DNA of 32,935 nt, taken from contig JACMQM010000136.1 in NCBI GenBank assembly GCA_014376985.1, forward strand, positions 1 through 32,935. The letters are read 5' to 3'. Position numbers and translations under genes: made by a program. Below, in pieces: positions 1 through 8,347 of this stretch (position 1 is its first letter; the number at the start of each line of letters is the position of its first letter). The notes beneath the pieces were generated by a model. The model was not told the origin of the DNA and ran no database searches. It was given only the letters and a program-made list of their open reading frames with translations. Origin of the DNA: Cytophagaceae bacterium (GTDB lineage: Bacteria; Bacteroidota; Bacteroidia; Cytophagales; Cytophagaceae).

Positions 1-51
1 TACGTACAGGGTAGTGAATAAAAGTATAATGGAAAGTAAAAAAGCTTTCAT
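1..51 (-). CDS. N-terminal signal peptide of a secreted protein, cut by the window edge
   Basis: An ATG at 51 opens a reading frame running off the left edge. The 17 visible residues (MKAFLLSIILLFTTLYV) form a lysine followed by a hydrophobic stretch, the usual start of a Sec signal peptide. It begins 27 bp after the stop of the minus-strand gene at 79-591, so the two are probably co-transcribed. Nothing can be said about the mature protein. The call as a gene start is inferred from the signal-like composition and the close spacing. Confidence 0.5.
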   Translation of the reverse strand, partial: MKAFLLSIILLFTTLYV

Positions 52-78
52 AACGAGAGGAGTATAAGCAGTAAATGA

Positions 79-591
79 TTATTCAATATGAGTATTGACT
101 CCCTGGATTTGACTTTTCCATATAGCGTCTTGTTCTTCTCGAGTCATTATACGACCAGTCTGCGGATCAATTTTGTTTCTCATGACACGTCTCCAATTGA
201 TAAAACGCTTGTATTCATAGATCATGGTATAAGAATTAGGATCTTTGAAATGCAATCCCTCTTCTTCTTCGTGTTCTTCTTTTTTATAAGAACCTTTTTT
301 TTGTTCACGTTCTCTTTCGAGCTCACTTTTCTTTTTGTCTTTTGTTTCATAAAGCTTATTCGCTTCACCTTCTTCTTCAGCCGGAATTTCTCTGCCTACC
401 CAATACATTTCAAATGCCGTACACGCAACAAAATAATTGACATTTGGATCATTCATCATCTTGATCCACAAAGGAGTAGCATGATATACTTTAAATTGTT
501 CTTTTTCCTTTAAGGAATCGAGGACTTGGGCTTGCGAGAAGGAAAAACTAAAAATTAAGGATACACAAATCGATATAAGCTTGATTTTCAT
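79..591 (-). CDS. secreted protein with a highly charged Lys/Glu-rich middle, function unknown
   Basis: I do not recognise the family. The start at 591 is chosen because it gives a clean signal peptide (MKIKLISICVSLIFSFSFSQ, cleavage near AQ); the frame is open for 15 more codons upstream, but that extension would bury the signal. The 170-residue product has a neutral segment around residues 25-70 (HATPLWIKMMNDPNVNYFVA), then about 45 residues almost wholly of K, E and R (with KKEEHEEEEG), which probably form a long charged helix or disordered linker. An aromatic and basic tail (YEYKRFINWRRVMRNKIDPQTGR) follows. A single Cys is seen in the mature protein. It probably works in the periplasm or at the cell surface. 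The next gene downstream (ATG at 51) also starts with a signal peptide, which suggests a small export-related operon. The conserved-looking ends and charged centre suggest a partner-binding protein rather than an enzyme, but that is inference. Confidence 0.7.
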   Translation of the reverse strand: MKIKLISICVSLIFSFSFSQAQVLDSLKEKEQFKVYHATPLWIKMMNDPNVNYFVACTAFEMYWVGREIPAEEEGEANKLYETKDKKKSELEREREQKKGSYKKEEHEEEEGLHFKDPNSYTMIYEYKRFINWRRVMRNKIDPQTGRIMTREEQDAIWKSQIQGVNTHIE

Positions 592-739
592 TGTGTTTGC
601 TGGTTTGGAGTACATTGAAATTAATGATTTGTCCACGATTATTCAAGTGTTTTATAATATTTAACCATTTGTTTTTTTTGTCTTGTCTTTTGGTTAGTTC
701 ATCATCAATCCATGCACTTTTTTTGTAATAAAATAGCAA

Positions 740-770
740 TTTGCTGTAGTGGGAGCACTGAGTATGTTTT
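740..770 (+). promoter_or_regulatory. Bacteroidota-type sigma-A promoter for the gene at 830 and the TonB receptor
   Basis: A -33 box TTTG lies at 740-743 and a -7 box TATGTTTT at 763-770, separated by 19 bp. This fits the Bacteroidota consensus TTTG-N19-TAnnTTTG with one mismatch (final G to T). Transcription would start near 777, giving a leader of about 50 nt before the TTG start at 830. Read by eye, without a start-site map. Confidence 0.5.
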
Positions 771-829
771 AATCGAATGCATAAAATAGTTATATACGTT
801 GTGTTTTTACTTTTATTTAGACAGCTACG

Positions 830-1363
830 TTGTTGAAAAAAATACTGGTTTTCTTATTTCTTATTTTTCTAATTCTGCCATTCTATATTTCCTACGCTTT
901 TCTCTTGTATGAAAAGTATCAAGTGAGATCAGAGATGAAAGAGCGCTTGTTAAAAGCTATCGATAGAAAAGAGTTGTTTTTATTTGTACTTTATCCCTCT
1001 AAGTATCAAACTATCGTATCTTCTGATAACGAATTTCATTACTTAGGAGATGTATATGATTTGGTTCATGTAAAAAAAATAGGAGGAAAGTATCATTGTT
1101 GGTTTTGGCTTGACCAGGAAGAATCTGATTTGGATCATCAACTTTCTTTACTGGTGTCAGAGGCAATGGGAGAAGATTCTGAGAATGAAGAAGACGAAAA
1201 TGCATTAAATGATTTTTTTGAATTATTATATTTTTTTGAGCGTGATACGTTTCAATTATTCTCACAGGACGTGATCGATCGAAAAGAATATTTACACCCG
1301 ATCAATTATTCTTTTTTTTACTCATCTTTTTTAATAGATCCGCCTGAAAGCAGACTCGTATAG
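830..1363 (+). CDS. membrane-anchored small protein preceding a TonB receptor, function unknown
   Basis: The 177-residue product begins with a strong hydrophobic helix (residues 5-27, LVFLFLIFLILPFYISYAFL), acting as an uncleaved anchor or signal peptide. A mixed soluble domain follows. The motif EFHYLGDVYDLV near residue 65, then a short KIGGKYHCWFWLD strand pair, resembles the small proteins found just upstream of TonB receptors in many Bacteroidota; I know no assigned function for them. An acidic patch (EDSENEEDE) lies near residue 117. No ATG is available: an in-frame TAG at 818-820 limits the start to TTG at 830 or 833, and the N-terminal helix shows one of these must be used. The receptor starts 55 bp downstream, so the two probably share the promoter at 740-770. 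A role linked to the receptor's substrate is inference. Confidence 0.65.
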   Translation: MLKKILVFLFLIFLILPFYISYAFLLYEKYQVRSEMKERLLKAIDRKELFLFVLYPSKYQTIVSSDNEFHYLGDVYDLVHVKKIGGKYHCWFWLDQEESDLDHQLSLLVSEAMGEDSENEEDENALNDFFELLYFFERDTFQLFSQDVIDRKEYLHPINYSFFYSSFLIDPPESRLV

Positions 1364-1418
1364 CATATCAATGCTTTTCATTTAATTGTCTGTTTTTTTT
1401 GTTATTAAAATCATTCGT

Positions 1419-3842
1419 ATGAAAAATATATTTTTTCTAACGCTATGGCTTGGTGTATCTACCTTGGCTATAGCGCAAGAACTTATTGTAAAAGATAAAA
1501 TAACCTTACAACCATTAGAAGGTGTTTATGTAAAGGGAAATAATACAGGTTCTTATTTGTTAACAAACTCCAAAGGTGTTGTAGACATTGATTCTTTTGC
1601 CAATGCAGATAGTATTCAGATTCAATCAATAGGTTATCGATCTCAAGTATATAGTTATACTGCATTGCAAGCAATGGGTTTCAAACTATCATTAACAGAA
1701 AGTAATACAGCGGCAGACGAAGTCATCGTATCAGCCAGTAAATTTGAAGAAAATAAAAAAGATGTTGCGCAGCAAGTTCAGGTTATTAAAGCCAGTGAAT
1801 TGTCGTTCATGAATCAGCAGACTACGGCCGAAGTACTTCAGCAATCGGGAAATGTTTTGGTCCAAAAAAGTCAACTTGGGGGCGGAAGTCCTATCATCAG
1901 AGGCTTCGAAGCAAATAAAGTCTTGATTGTTGTAGATGGTGTACGTATGAATAATGCCATTTTTAGAGGAGGCCATTTACAAAATGTACTGAGTATGGAT
2001 AATACCATTTTGGATCGTACAGAGATTTTATTTGGTCCTGGTTCAGTAGTTTATGGAAGTGATGCATTGGGTGGAGTGATGCATTTCTATACCAAAAATC
2101 CTAGTTTGGCTTCCAGTCAACAAAAAGTAAATTTCAAAACCAATGCCTTTGCTCGCTACGCTACTGCTTATGATGAGAAGACAGGACATGTCGATTTTAA
2201 TATCGGTTTAAAGAAGATTGCTTTTCTCAGTAGTATCACGATTTCTGATTTTGGAGATTTGCAACAAGGCAGTAACAGGAAGTCTTCTTACGGAGATTGG
2301 GGCAAGCGTAACTTTTACGTAGAACGCATAAACGGTAAAGACAGCATGGTTACGAACAGTGATGTCAATGTACAAAAGCAAACCGGCTACAGACAATACG
2401 ATTTCCTTCAAAAGGTTTTATTTAGGCAAAACGAAAATATTAATCATGTGTTGAATTTTCAATATTCAACTTCCGGTAATGTATACCGGTATGATCGTCT
2501 TACCGAAGTCAACGGCGGGGGTATAGCAAGAAGTGCACAGTGGTACTATGGTCCTCAGTCTCGTTTTTTAGGATCTTACAGATTGAATCTGAAAGGTGAT
2601 AATTTATTCTATAACAAGGCGAGTGTAATATTGGCCTTTCAGGATGTGAAAGAAAGCCGACACAACAGGAATTTCAATAGCAGTAACTTGAACCACCGAA
2701 AAGAACATGTCAACGTATACAGTGTGAATGTTGATTTAGAAAAGACGATCAAAGAAAAACACGAATTGCGTTATGGAGCGGAGTTTGTTTATAATACAGT
2801 AAATTCAAAAGCAGAGCGTGAAAATATTATTACAGGTGCTAAATCAGATCTCGATACACGTTATCCCAATGGTGGCTCTACAATGCAGACAATTGCCTTT
2901 TACGCGACACACTCCTGGCACATCACTAAAAAAGTAGTATTGAATGATGGACTGCGATATAGTAATATCAATTTACATTCTTCTTTCGGAGACAAAACTT
3001 TTTTTCCTTTTCCCTATAATGATATCACTCAAAAATCACATGCCGTAAATGGGAATTTAGGGCTTGTCTACATGCCTGGAGCTGATTGGAGATTTACAGT
3101 ATTAGGATCATCCGGTTTTAGAGCACCAAATGTAGACGATATGGCAAAAGTTTTTGAAAGCACAGGTGGTAGATTGGTGGTGCCTAATCCAGAGTTGAAA
3201 CCAGAGTATACATACAATGTAGAGTTGGGAGCTTCTAAAACAATTGCACAACGTCTTCGAGTGGAAGCTACGGGTTTTTATACCTGGTACATTAATGCTT
3301 TGACCTCTCAAAAAACTCAGTTTAATGGATCGGATAGTATAGTTTATAATGGGATCAACAGTGCGGTGTACCACACTACTAATGCGGCAGAAGCTTATAT
3401 CTACGGTTTAAATGTTGCACTGTATGCTGACATTACATCGAATCTTAGTTTCTCTTCTACATTAAACTATACTTATGGACGAATAAAAACAGATAGTACA
3501 GATTATCCTTTGGATCATATTGCACCCATATTTGGTAAGATCAGTTTGATGTACAAAATGAAAAAAATGAAAGTCGAAGCTTTTACTTTGTACAACGGAG
3601 ACAAATTGAGTAAAGATTTCAATTTGCAAGGCGAAGACAACCAGGCTTATTCTTTAGAACCTGTTAATGGAAAAGTTCCTGCCTGGTATACCTTTAATAT
3701 ACGTTTAGCTTATCAGATCAATGATTATTTGCAGGCACAGGTTGCCCTTGAAAATATAATGGATACTTATTATCGTGTATTTGCATCCGGTATAAGTGCT
3801 CCCGGTCGCAATGCGGTATTTACATTGAGAGCAAGGTTTTAA
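1419..3842 (+). CDS. TonB-dependent receptor, haem/haemoglobin-receptor-like
   Basis: This outer-membrane active-transport channel has 807 residues from ATG 1419. The start gives a signal peptide ending near LAIAQ; the frame also opens at a TTG 33 bp earlier, which I reject. Domains in order are a CarboxypepD-regulatory-like fold (about 22-95, LIVKDKITLQPLEGVYVKG), a plug domain (about 105-225, with GSPIIRGFEANKVLIVVDGV and LFGPGSVVYGSDALGGVM), and a beta-barrel ending in the C-terminal aromatic signal (TLRARF). The barrel motif FRAPNVDDMAKVFE, followed by VPNPELKPEYTYN, is typical of the TonB haem/haemoglobin receptor group and its Bacteroidota relatives, so haem or metal-complex uptake is the best guess. 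The substrate is not proven. A hairpin terminator follows at 3874-3920, which separates it from the next gene. Confidence 0.9.
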   Translation: MKNIFFLTLWLGVSTLAIAQELIVKDKITLQPLEGVYVKGNNTGSYLLTNSKGVVDIDSFANADSIQIQSIGYRSQVYSYTALQAMGFKLSLTESNTAADEVIVSASKFEENKKDVAQQVQVIKASELSFMNQQTTAEVLQQSGNVLVQKSQLGGGSPIIRGFEANKVLIVVDGVRMNNAIFRGGHLQNVLSMDNTILDRTEILFGPGSVVYGSDALGGVMHFYTKNPSLASSQQKVNFKTNAFARYATAYDEKTGHVDFNIGLKKIAFLSSITISDFGDLQQGSNRKSSYGDWGKRNFYVERINGKDSMVTNSDVNVQKQTGYRQYDFLQKVLFRQNENINHVLNFQYSTSGNVYRYDRLTEVNGGGIARSAQWYYGPQSRFLGSYRLNLKGDNLFYNKASVILAFQDVKESRHNRNFNSSNLNHRKEHVNVYSVNVDLEKTIKEKHELRYGAEFVYNTVNSKAERENIITGAKSDLDTRYPNGGSTMQTIAFYATHSWHITKKVVLNDGLRYSNINLHSSFGDKTFFPFPYNDITQKSHAVNGNLGLVYMPGADWRFTVLGSSGFRAPNVDDMAKVFESTGGRLVVPNPELKPEYTYNVELGASKTIAQRLRVEATGFYTWYINALTSQKTQFNGSDSIVYNGINSAVYHTTNAAEAYIYGLNVALYADITSNLSFSSTLNYTYGRIKTDSTDYPLDHIAPIFGKISLMYKMKKMKVEAFTLYNGDKLSKDFNLQGEDNQAYSLEPVNGKVPAWYTFNIRLAYQINDYLQAQVALENIMDTYYRVFASGISAPGRNAVFTLRARF

Positions 3843-3873
3843 TACTTATTGATGGCTTTTTTTTTGTATTTTT

Positions 3874-3920
3874 AATGAGGAATATTGTCTTTTACAGATC
3901 GTATTCCTCATTTCTTTTTT
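3874..3920 (+). terminator. intrinsic terminator after the TonB receptor gene
   Basis: An 11-bp perfect inverted repeat (AATGAGGAATA at 3874-3884, TATTCCTCATT at 3902-3912) encloses a 17-nt loop and is followed by TCTTTTTT. It lies between the receptor stop at 3842 and the ATG at 3925, so the downstream gene probably has separate transcription or depends on read-through. Confidence 0.6.
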
Positions 3921-3924
3921 ACAC

Positions 3925-5046
3925 ATGATGTCAAAGCGGTTAATCTGTCTTCTTGTATTTTATATCGTTGTCAACTGTCCTGTTTTTGCGCAAGATGGCG
4001 GAGGGTTGGATGTGTTTCTTCATCCCAAGAAATTCTATAAAAAGTTTTTCCCAAATCTCAAAATTAAAAAACCTGCTATAGATTCTACTTATATTAAAAG
4101 ATACCCTGATTATCTGACAGTAGGAGCGCATCTGATTTTGCCTGATATTTACCTGGATCTTCAATCTAAGAGTTCTACACAAGGCTCATCAGGGGCTACA
4201 TCCAATTGGCGAACAAACATTGGCAACATCATGGCATTCTCTGCCAGTTATCGATTTATTACGGCAGGCTTTGCAGTAGTGGTTTCTTCTTACCGGAAAA
4301 ACAATCAGGAATATGCTCATTCTTCTTACCGGACGGCAACTATTAAATACAATGGAGAAGCCTTTTACTTTCAATTTAAATACATCCGCACCCGAGGGTT
4401 TACGGATGTAAATGAGTCAAACAGTGATTCATTATCTCGCTATACAAAAAGAGAAGATATGCTGGTGAAAGAGTATCAGTTTGAAGGCTTGTATAATTTT
4501 AGTTGGAAGAAATATTCCTATTACGCACCCATAGATTATACGAATAGGCAATTGAAAACGCGCATAGGATTCATGGTAAAGGCCGGAGTTTATTACAATG
4601 AGTTGTCTGCCGATACGAATCTTTTAACCGTCAAGCAACGTGTTTTTTTTGAAGAGTTTGATGACATCAGAAAGATTAGAACCACTTCTTTCAAATTGGC
4701 TCCCGGAGTGGGAATGAACCTGGTTTTCCTGAAACGATTTTATGCTGCAGTAGCTTTTTTTACACCATATAACTTGTACGTATATAATTATTTTACAAAA
4801 GACGATAACCGCGTTCACAAAGGCGTCAGTATCGCCTTCGTCGTGGATGCCAGTGCATGCGTTGGGTACCAGTCGGAGCGTTTGTACGCCGGTTTGCGCT
4901 ATCAGTTTGATAGTAAAAATGTAGTCTTTAATAAAGTGGATATGGTTAGTTTATTTGGCTATGTAGGTATAGACGTGGGATATCGTTTCAAAGCACCCAA
5001 ATTGATAAAGAAAGTTTATAAGGCCACCATGCCACCAGGCATGTAA
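3925..5046 (+). CDS. DUF4421-like outer-membrane beta-barrel protein
   Basis: The 373-residue product has a signal peptide (residues 1-22, ending VFAQ). The segment DSTYIKRYPDYLTVGAHLIL near residue 53, followed by alternating short strands with aromatic girdles (GNIMAFSASYRFITAGFAV; KLAPGVGMNLVFLKRFYAAV), matches my memory of the DUF4421 family, a Bacteroidota-only family of presumed outer-membrane barrels with no assigned function. It lacks a plug domain and TonB box, so it is not a receptor. Either of two adjacent ATGs (3925, 3928) could be the start. It is followed after 88 bp by another barrel gene at 5135 with the same direction. The family call rests on recognition of the N-terminal motif, without a search. 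Confidence 0.65.
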   Translation: MMSKRLICLLVFYIVVNCPVFAQDGGGLDVFLHPKKFYKKFFPNLKIKKPAIDSTYIKRYPDYLTVGAHLILPDIYLDLQSKSSTQGSSGATSNWRTNIGNIMAFSASYRFITAGFAVVVSSYRKNNQEYAHSSYRTATIKYNGEAFYFQFKYIRTRGFTDVNESNSDSLSRYTKREDMLVKEYQFEGLYNFSWKKYSYYAPIDYTNRQLKTRIGFMVKAGVYYNELSADTNLLTVKQRVFFEEFDDIRKIRTTSFKLAPGVGMNLVFLKRFYAAVAFFTPYNLYVYNYFTKDDNRVHKGVSIAFVVDASACVGYQSERLYAGLRYQFDSKNVVFNKVDMVSLFGYVGIDVGYRFKAPKLIKKVYKATMPPGM

Positions 5047-5134
5047 TCGATAGTGTTTTTTGAATAGTCGAACATTATGGCTTAAGCTTTGTCTTTAGAA
5101 AGTATCTTTACAACAAACAAAGACATTTGTGATT

Positions 5135-6154
5135 ATGAAGATTTTATATGGGGTAGTATTGTGTTTGTTATTTTTTAACGAAGGCTTTGGTCAAAAGCAA
5201 AAAGAAGAAGTTAAAGACACGCTGACGCATGAGAAGTTTATCACGATGGTAAACTTTAACCGTGACCAAAGTTACATTACCTTTAGTCAAGGCTTTGGTA
5301 ACCTGGAACCTTTGATCTTTGAAGGGAAACTAAGTCCCAGCTACTTTTTGTCGAATCGCAGCAGACGCTGGGCCTTATTGGCGAATCCTCAGGTGCAGAT
5401 ACGTATGTTGAATAAAGAGTCTTTTCCGATTCGTGTACCCAGCTACCGTATCTATTTAACGTATTATCAGGGCATCGATTTCTGGAACAGGGGTTTTCTA
5501 AAAGATGTATTCTTTGATGATGCCTTATGGTTTTTTTCCGTTGCACATCATTCAAATGGCCAAGAGGCTAAAACTTACGACACAACGGGGAATATTAACC
5601 TAGATCAGGGGAATTTCGCCACAAATTTTGTACAATTTGGATTGGCTTCTTACACCTCTTTACCAATGGGACCTTCCTATTATTCACTTCGTCAAATCAG
5701 ATTACATGCAGAAATTCATCCTACAGCATTACCTATTGATTGGTATGTGGAAGAATTGAAAGGACAATATGGTTTTTATCGTCTATTTACAACATACAGT
5801 ATTTTAGGAATTCGCAGAAAAGAAAGAACCAATTGGTTTACCAATGCCTTACGTCGATCAAGTTTTGAAATACAGACAGGTTGGATCTTTGATGAATTGA
5901 GAAGCTATAGTGGCTTGGATGTAGAGCACCGTTTAATTGTTGACATCAATTATAAATATTATCCAGATTGGATGGCGGAGTTCGCTTTTTTTATCCGTTA
6001 TTATTATGGTCAGGATTATTATAACATCCATTACCAAAAACAACTTAGCGTGTTGAGTTTTGGTATCACATCGAATATTGTTAAAATGAACGATGCCATT
6101 AAATACATAGGTCGTAAGAAGAAATCTAACCCAAGTCTTAATACTGCTCCTTAG
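5135..6154 (+). CDS. outer-membrane phospholipase A1 (OMPLA)-like beta-barrel
   Basis: The 339-residue product has a signal peptide (MKILYGVVLCLLFFNEGFGQ) and a barrel-like pattern of amphipathic strands rich in Tyr, Phe and Trp. Near residue 138 it contains AHHSNGQ, which matches the OMPLA catalytic His-x-Ser-Asn-Gly motif (E. coli PldA H142/S144): H138, S140, N141 and G142 here. An Asn in FATNF (residue 164) could be the third member, in the place of PldA N156, but the intervening loop is about 12 residues longer. OMPLA hydrolyses phospholipids in the outer membrane when lipid asymmetry is lost. The length (about 340) is a little above PldA (289). ATG 5135 is preferred over an in-frame GTG six bases earlier. 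Its stop at 6152-6154 abuts the stop of the convergent receptor gene. The fold is well supported; the enzyme call is probable. Confidence 0.55.
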   Translation: MKILYGVVLCLLFFNEGFGQKQKEEVKDTLTHEKFITMVNFNRDQSYITFSQGFGNLEPLIFEGKLSPSYFLSNRSRRWALLANPQVQIRMLNKESFPIRVPSYRIYLTYYQGIDFWNRGFLKDVFFDDALWFFSVAHHSNGQEAKTYDTTGNINLDQGNFATNFVQFGLASYTSLPMGPSYYSLRQIRLHAEIHPTALPIDWYVEELKGQYGFYRLFTTYSILGIRRKERTNWFTNALRRSSFEIQTGWIFDELRSYSGLDVEHRLIVDINYKYYPDWMAEFAFFIRYYYGQDYYNIHYQKQLSVLSFGITSNIVKMNDAIKYIGRKKKSNPSLNTAP

Positions 6155-8266
6155 CTAAAATGTCGCACTCACACCACCATAGTAATTTGTAGCAGGTGCA
6201 GCATTGTAGTGTCTGCCACCAACTGCATTCAGGTCGTTGCCTAAACTATATCTTGTGTTTAGAATATTATCAGCACCTGCAAAGAACTCCATCGTCAATC
6301 CTTTTCCTATCGGGTATTTTAGACCGGCTTTCAATTGGAGCAAGTGATAGTCATTGGCATAAACAGAATTGGCATCATTTAGTGGAATGCGGTCTGTATA
6401 ATTGTGTTGAGCAAAAATGTAAAATTGTTTTGGCAATTGTAAGTAAAGACTGGTAACGACAGTAGAAGGAGGTACACCGGTAAGTTTATTGTGAGAATAG
6501 TTTTCTGTAGCAATCTGATAATCTGAAAAGGTAAAATCATAATATGTAAATGCGTTGCGCAATTGCAATCCTCTTATGAAATTAAATTCCCCGGCCTCGA
6601 TCAATTGTAGCGTTAACTGAACTTCTAATCCTTTCTGATTGGTACTTCCTGCATTCACAAAATAATCTGCACCGTTTGCATCTTGTCTTCGTACGATGGC
6701 TTGTTCCAATTGGAAATAAAAGAAAACAATGTCTGCCTGAAATCGCTGGGAAAAGCTTTGCATGCGAAATCCTGTTTCATAGTTCCATCCGGCTTCGGGT
6801 TGAAGATCAGTGTAGATACTATTGGTAGAAGGCCTTACTTCTGCTAGGGTAGGCGGTGAGTAGCCTTTACTGACAGAGACACGCCAGACCAATGCGGGAT
6901 TGATTTTATAAGACAAGGCAATACGTGGAAGTACCTGCGGCTTAAAATGAATTGTATGATGCTCCAGCTCAGCTAATGGATAATTGTTTTGGTAACGGTA
7001 ATTGTAGTAATTCAAACTGACTGCCGCTTCAGCAATTACACGTTTACTGATATCAGCAGAGAACTGAGTAAAGAAAAAATATTGCTGCGCTTTCAGATCA
7101 TCAGCTGTTTGTAAAGTATCCTGTTCTCCTAAACGATTACCGTAGTTATGAATGTTTGAGGACGTTTGTTGTGCTTCTAATCCAATGTTCCATTTCCACT
7201 GAACCTTTTCAGTGAATTGATCTTTCCATTCTAAATACGTTCTTACTCCTCCGGTGTTTTCCTTTCTGACTTCATAATTGGTAATGAATGGGTTTTTAAA
7301 ATCAGTCAAACTGCCAAATAATGCGATGACATGTTTAAAGTGATTCTTAAAATTTGTTTCATGAGAGAGGCCTGCATAAACAGTCTTGTTGTATATAGCT
7401 GCCTTTTGATTTATAGCACTGTTAAACGGTCCTCCTGCCGGTCTCGCTGCACGAGGGTTAGCATCAAACTGGCTTTGTGTCAAACCTCCTGGCGTACGAT
7501 AAGTGAGATTGGAGTATAGAATTAATAATTTGATATGACTGTTGGTCGTATAATTGAATTGTTGAAGTGTTTGCAAATACAAACGCTGCATCGCACTATT
7601 TTCTCTATAACCATCAGCACGTTGAAAAGCCTGATAAACATGCAGACGGTATTTTTTCCATTGTTTATCTAAAGATACTTTCTGGTGAAGCAAGCCATAA
7701 GATCCTCCAGTTAAAGAGGCATTTATTTGTGACGAGTCCATCGTATTGCTTAAGGGCTTAAGCAATACTACACCGCCTGTGTTAGCTCCGAATAAGCTTC
7801 CTTCTGGACCTTTTAGAATTTCAACATGCTTGATGCTGCCTGCATCCAATGAGTTTAAGTAGGTATTACCTCCAGCATCTGTGAGTGGAAAATCGTCTAA
7901 ATAGAGTTTTACATTTCTTATTCCAAATGGTGAACGCAATACACTGCCTCGAATAGATAATCTATAACTCCCTGGTGATCGTTCTTCCATACGAACGCCT
8001 GAAACAGTATTAAGAGCTGGAACTAAAGAATATCCATGTTGTTGGTTCAATTGGCTTTCATTTATCATTCCTACAGAAGAAGGCGAACGAAACAAAGGAC
8101 GCTTTGTAGAATAGATAGTTACCAATGCTTCCGGGATGTCATAGATGATATCGCTGTTCATCGGCTTTGATGACTGAGCAAAAGTAGTAACAGACAAACT
8201 TAAGAGTATAGTAGAGCCAATAATTTTAAGTGGGTGTCGTAAGCCTAAGCCGAAAGTAAACGCCAT
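6155..8266 (-). CDS. TonB-dependent receptor without the CarboxypepD front domain
   Basis: The 703-residue outer-membrane receptor has a signal peptide ending near TTFAQ (residue 31), then a plug domain directly (about 45-165, with VRMEERSPGSYRLSIRGS, VKLYLDDFPLTDAGG and EILKGPEGSLFGANTGGVV) and a barrel that contains SVSKGYSPPTLAEVRPS and ends in an aromatic residue (GGVSATF). Lack of the N-terminal CarboxypepD-like fold separates it from the receptor at 1419-3842 and is more typical of siderophore- or vitamin-type receptors. The substrate is unknown. No SusD-like lipoprotein lies next to it, which argues against polysaccharide uptake. It is the last gene of the minus-strand block and follows a terminator hairpin at 8299-8334, so it probably has a promoter of its own in the 80 bp upstream, where I could not find a convincing box. 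Confidence 0.9.
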   Translation of the reverse strand: MAFTFGLGLRHPLKIIGSTILLSLSVTTFAQSSKPMNSDIIYDIPEALVTIYSTKRPLFRSPSSVGMINESQLNQQHGYSLVPALNTVSGVRMEERSPGSYRLSIRGSVLRSPFGIRNVKLYLDDFPLTDAGGNTYLNSLDAGSIKHVEILKGPEGSLFGANTGGVVLLKPLSNTMDSSQINASLTGGSYGLLHQKVSLDKQWKKYRLHVYQAFQRADGYRENSAMQRLYLQTLQQFNYTTNSHIKLLILYSNLTYRTPGGLTQSQFDANPRAARPAGGPFNSAINQKAAIYNKTVYAGLSHETNFKNHFKHVIALFGSLTDFKNPFITNYEVRKENTGGVRTYLEWKDQFTEKVQWKWNIGLEAQQTSSNIHNYGNRLGEQDTLQTADDLKAQQYFFFTQFSADISKRVIAEAAVSLNYYNYRYQNNYPLAELEHHTIHFKPQVLPRIALSYKINPALVWRVSVSKGYSPPTLAEVRPSTNSIYTDLQPEAGWNYETGFRMQSFSQRFQADIVFFYFQLEQAIVRRQDANGADYFVNAGSTNQKGLEVQLTLQLIEAGEFNFIRGLQLRNAFTYYDFTFSDYQIATENYSHNKLTGVPPSTVVTSLYLQLPKQFYIFAQHNYTDRIPLNDANSVYANDYHLLQLKAGLKYPIGKGLTMEFFAGADNILNTRYSLGNDLNAVGGRHYNAAPATNYYGGVSATF

Positions 8267-8298
8267 GAAAAATTTTGTTAATCAACACAACAAAGTAA

Positions 8299-8334
8299 AA
8301 AGAAGAGATACACCTATCAGTATATCTCTTCTTT
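8299..8334 (-). terminator. intrinsic terminator of the OmpA/PQQ-dehydrogenase/acidic-protein run
   Basis: A 12-bp perfect stem (AAAGAAGAGATA at 8299-8310, TATCTCTTCTTT at 8323-8334) with a 12-nt loop lies just past the stop at 8348. On the minus strand it is followed by TTTTTACTTTG, a usable U-tract. Confidence 0.6.
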
Positions 8335-8347
8335 GTTAAACAGGATC

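Noticed and set aside
88-513. Plus-strand 141-codon open frame opposite the secreted protein
   Set aside because: It is very rich in Phe and has no clear start, and is the antisense of the Lys/Glu-rich segment (K and E codons read as F, L and S on the other strand).
548-739. Minus-strand 63-codon frame
   Set aside because: It overlaps the signal peptide region of the secreted protein gene and has no recognisable start or sequence features; read as shadow and leader.
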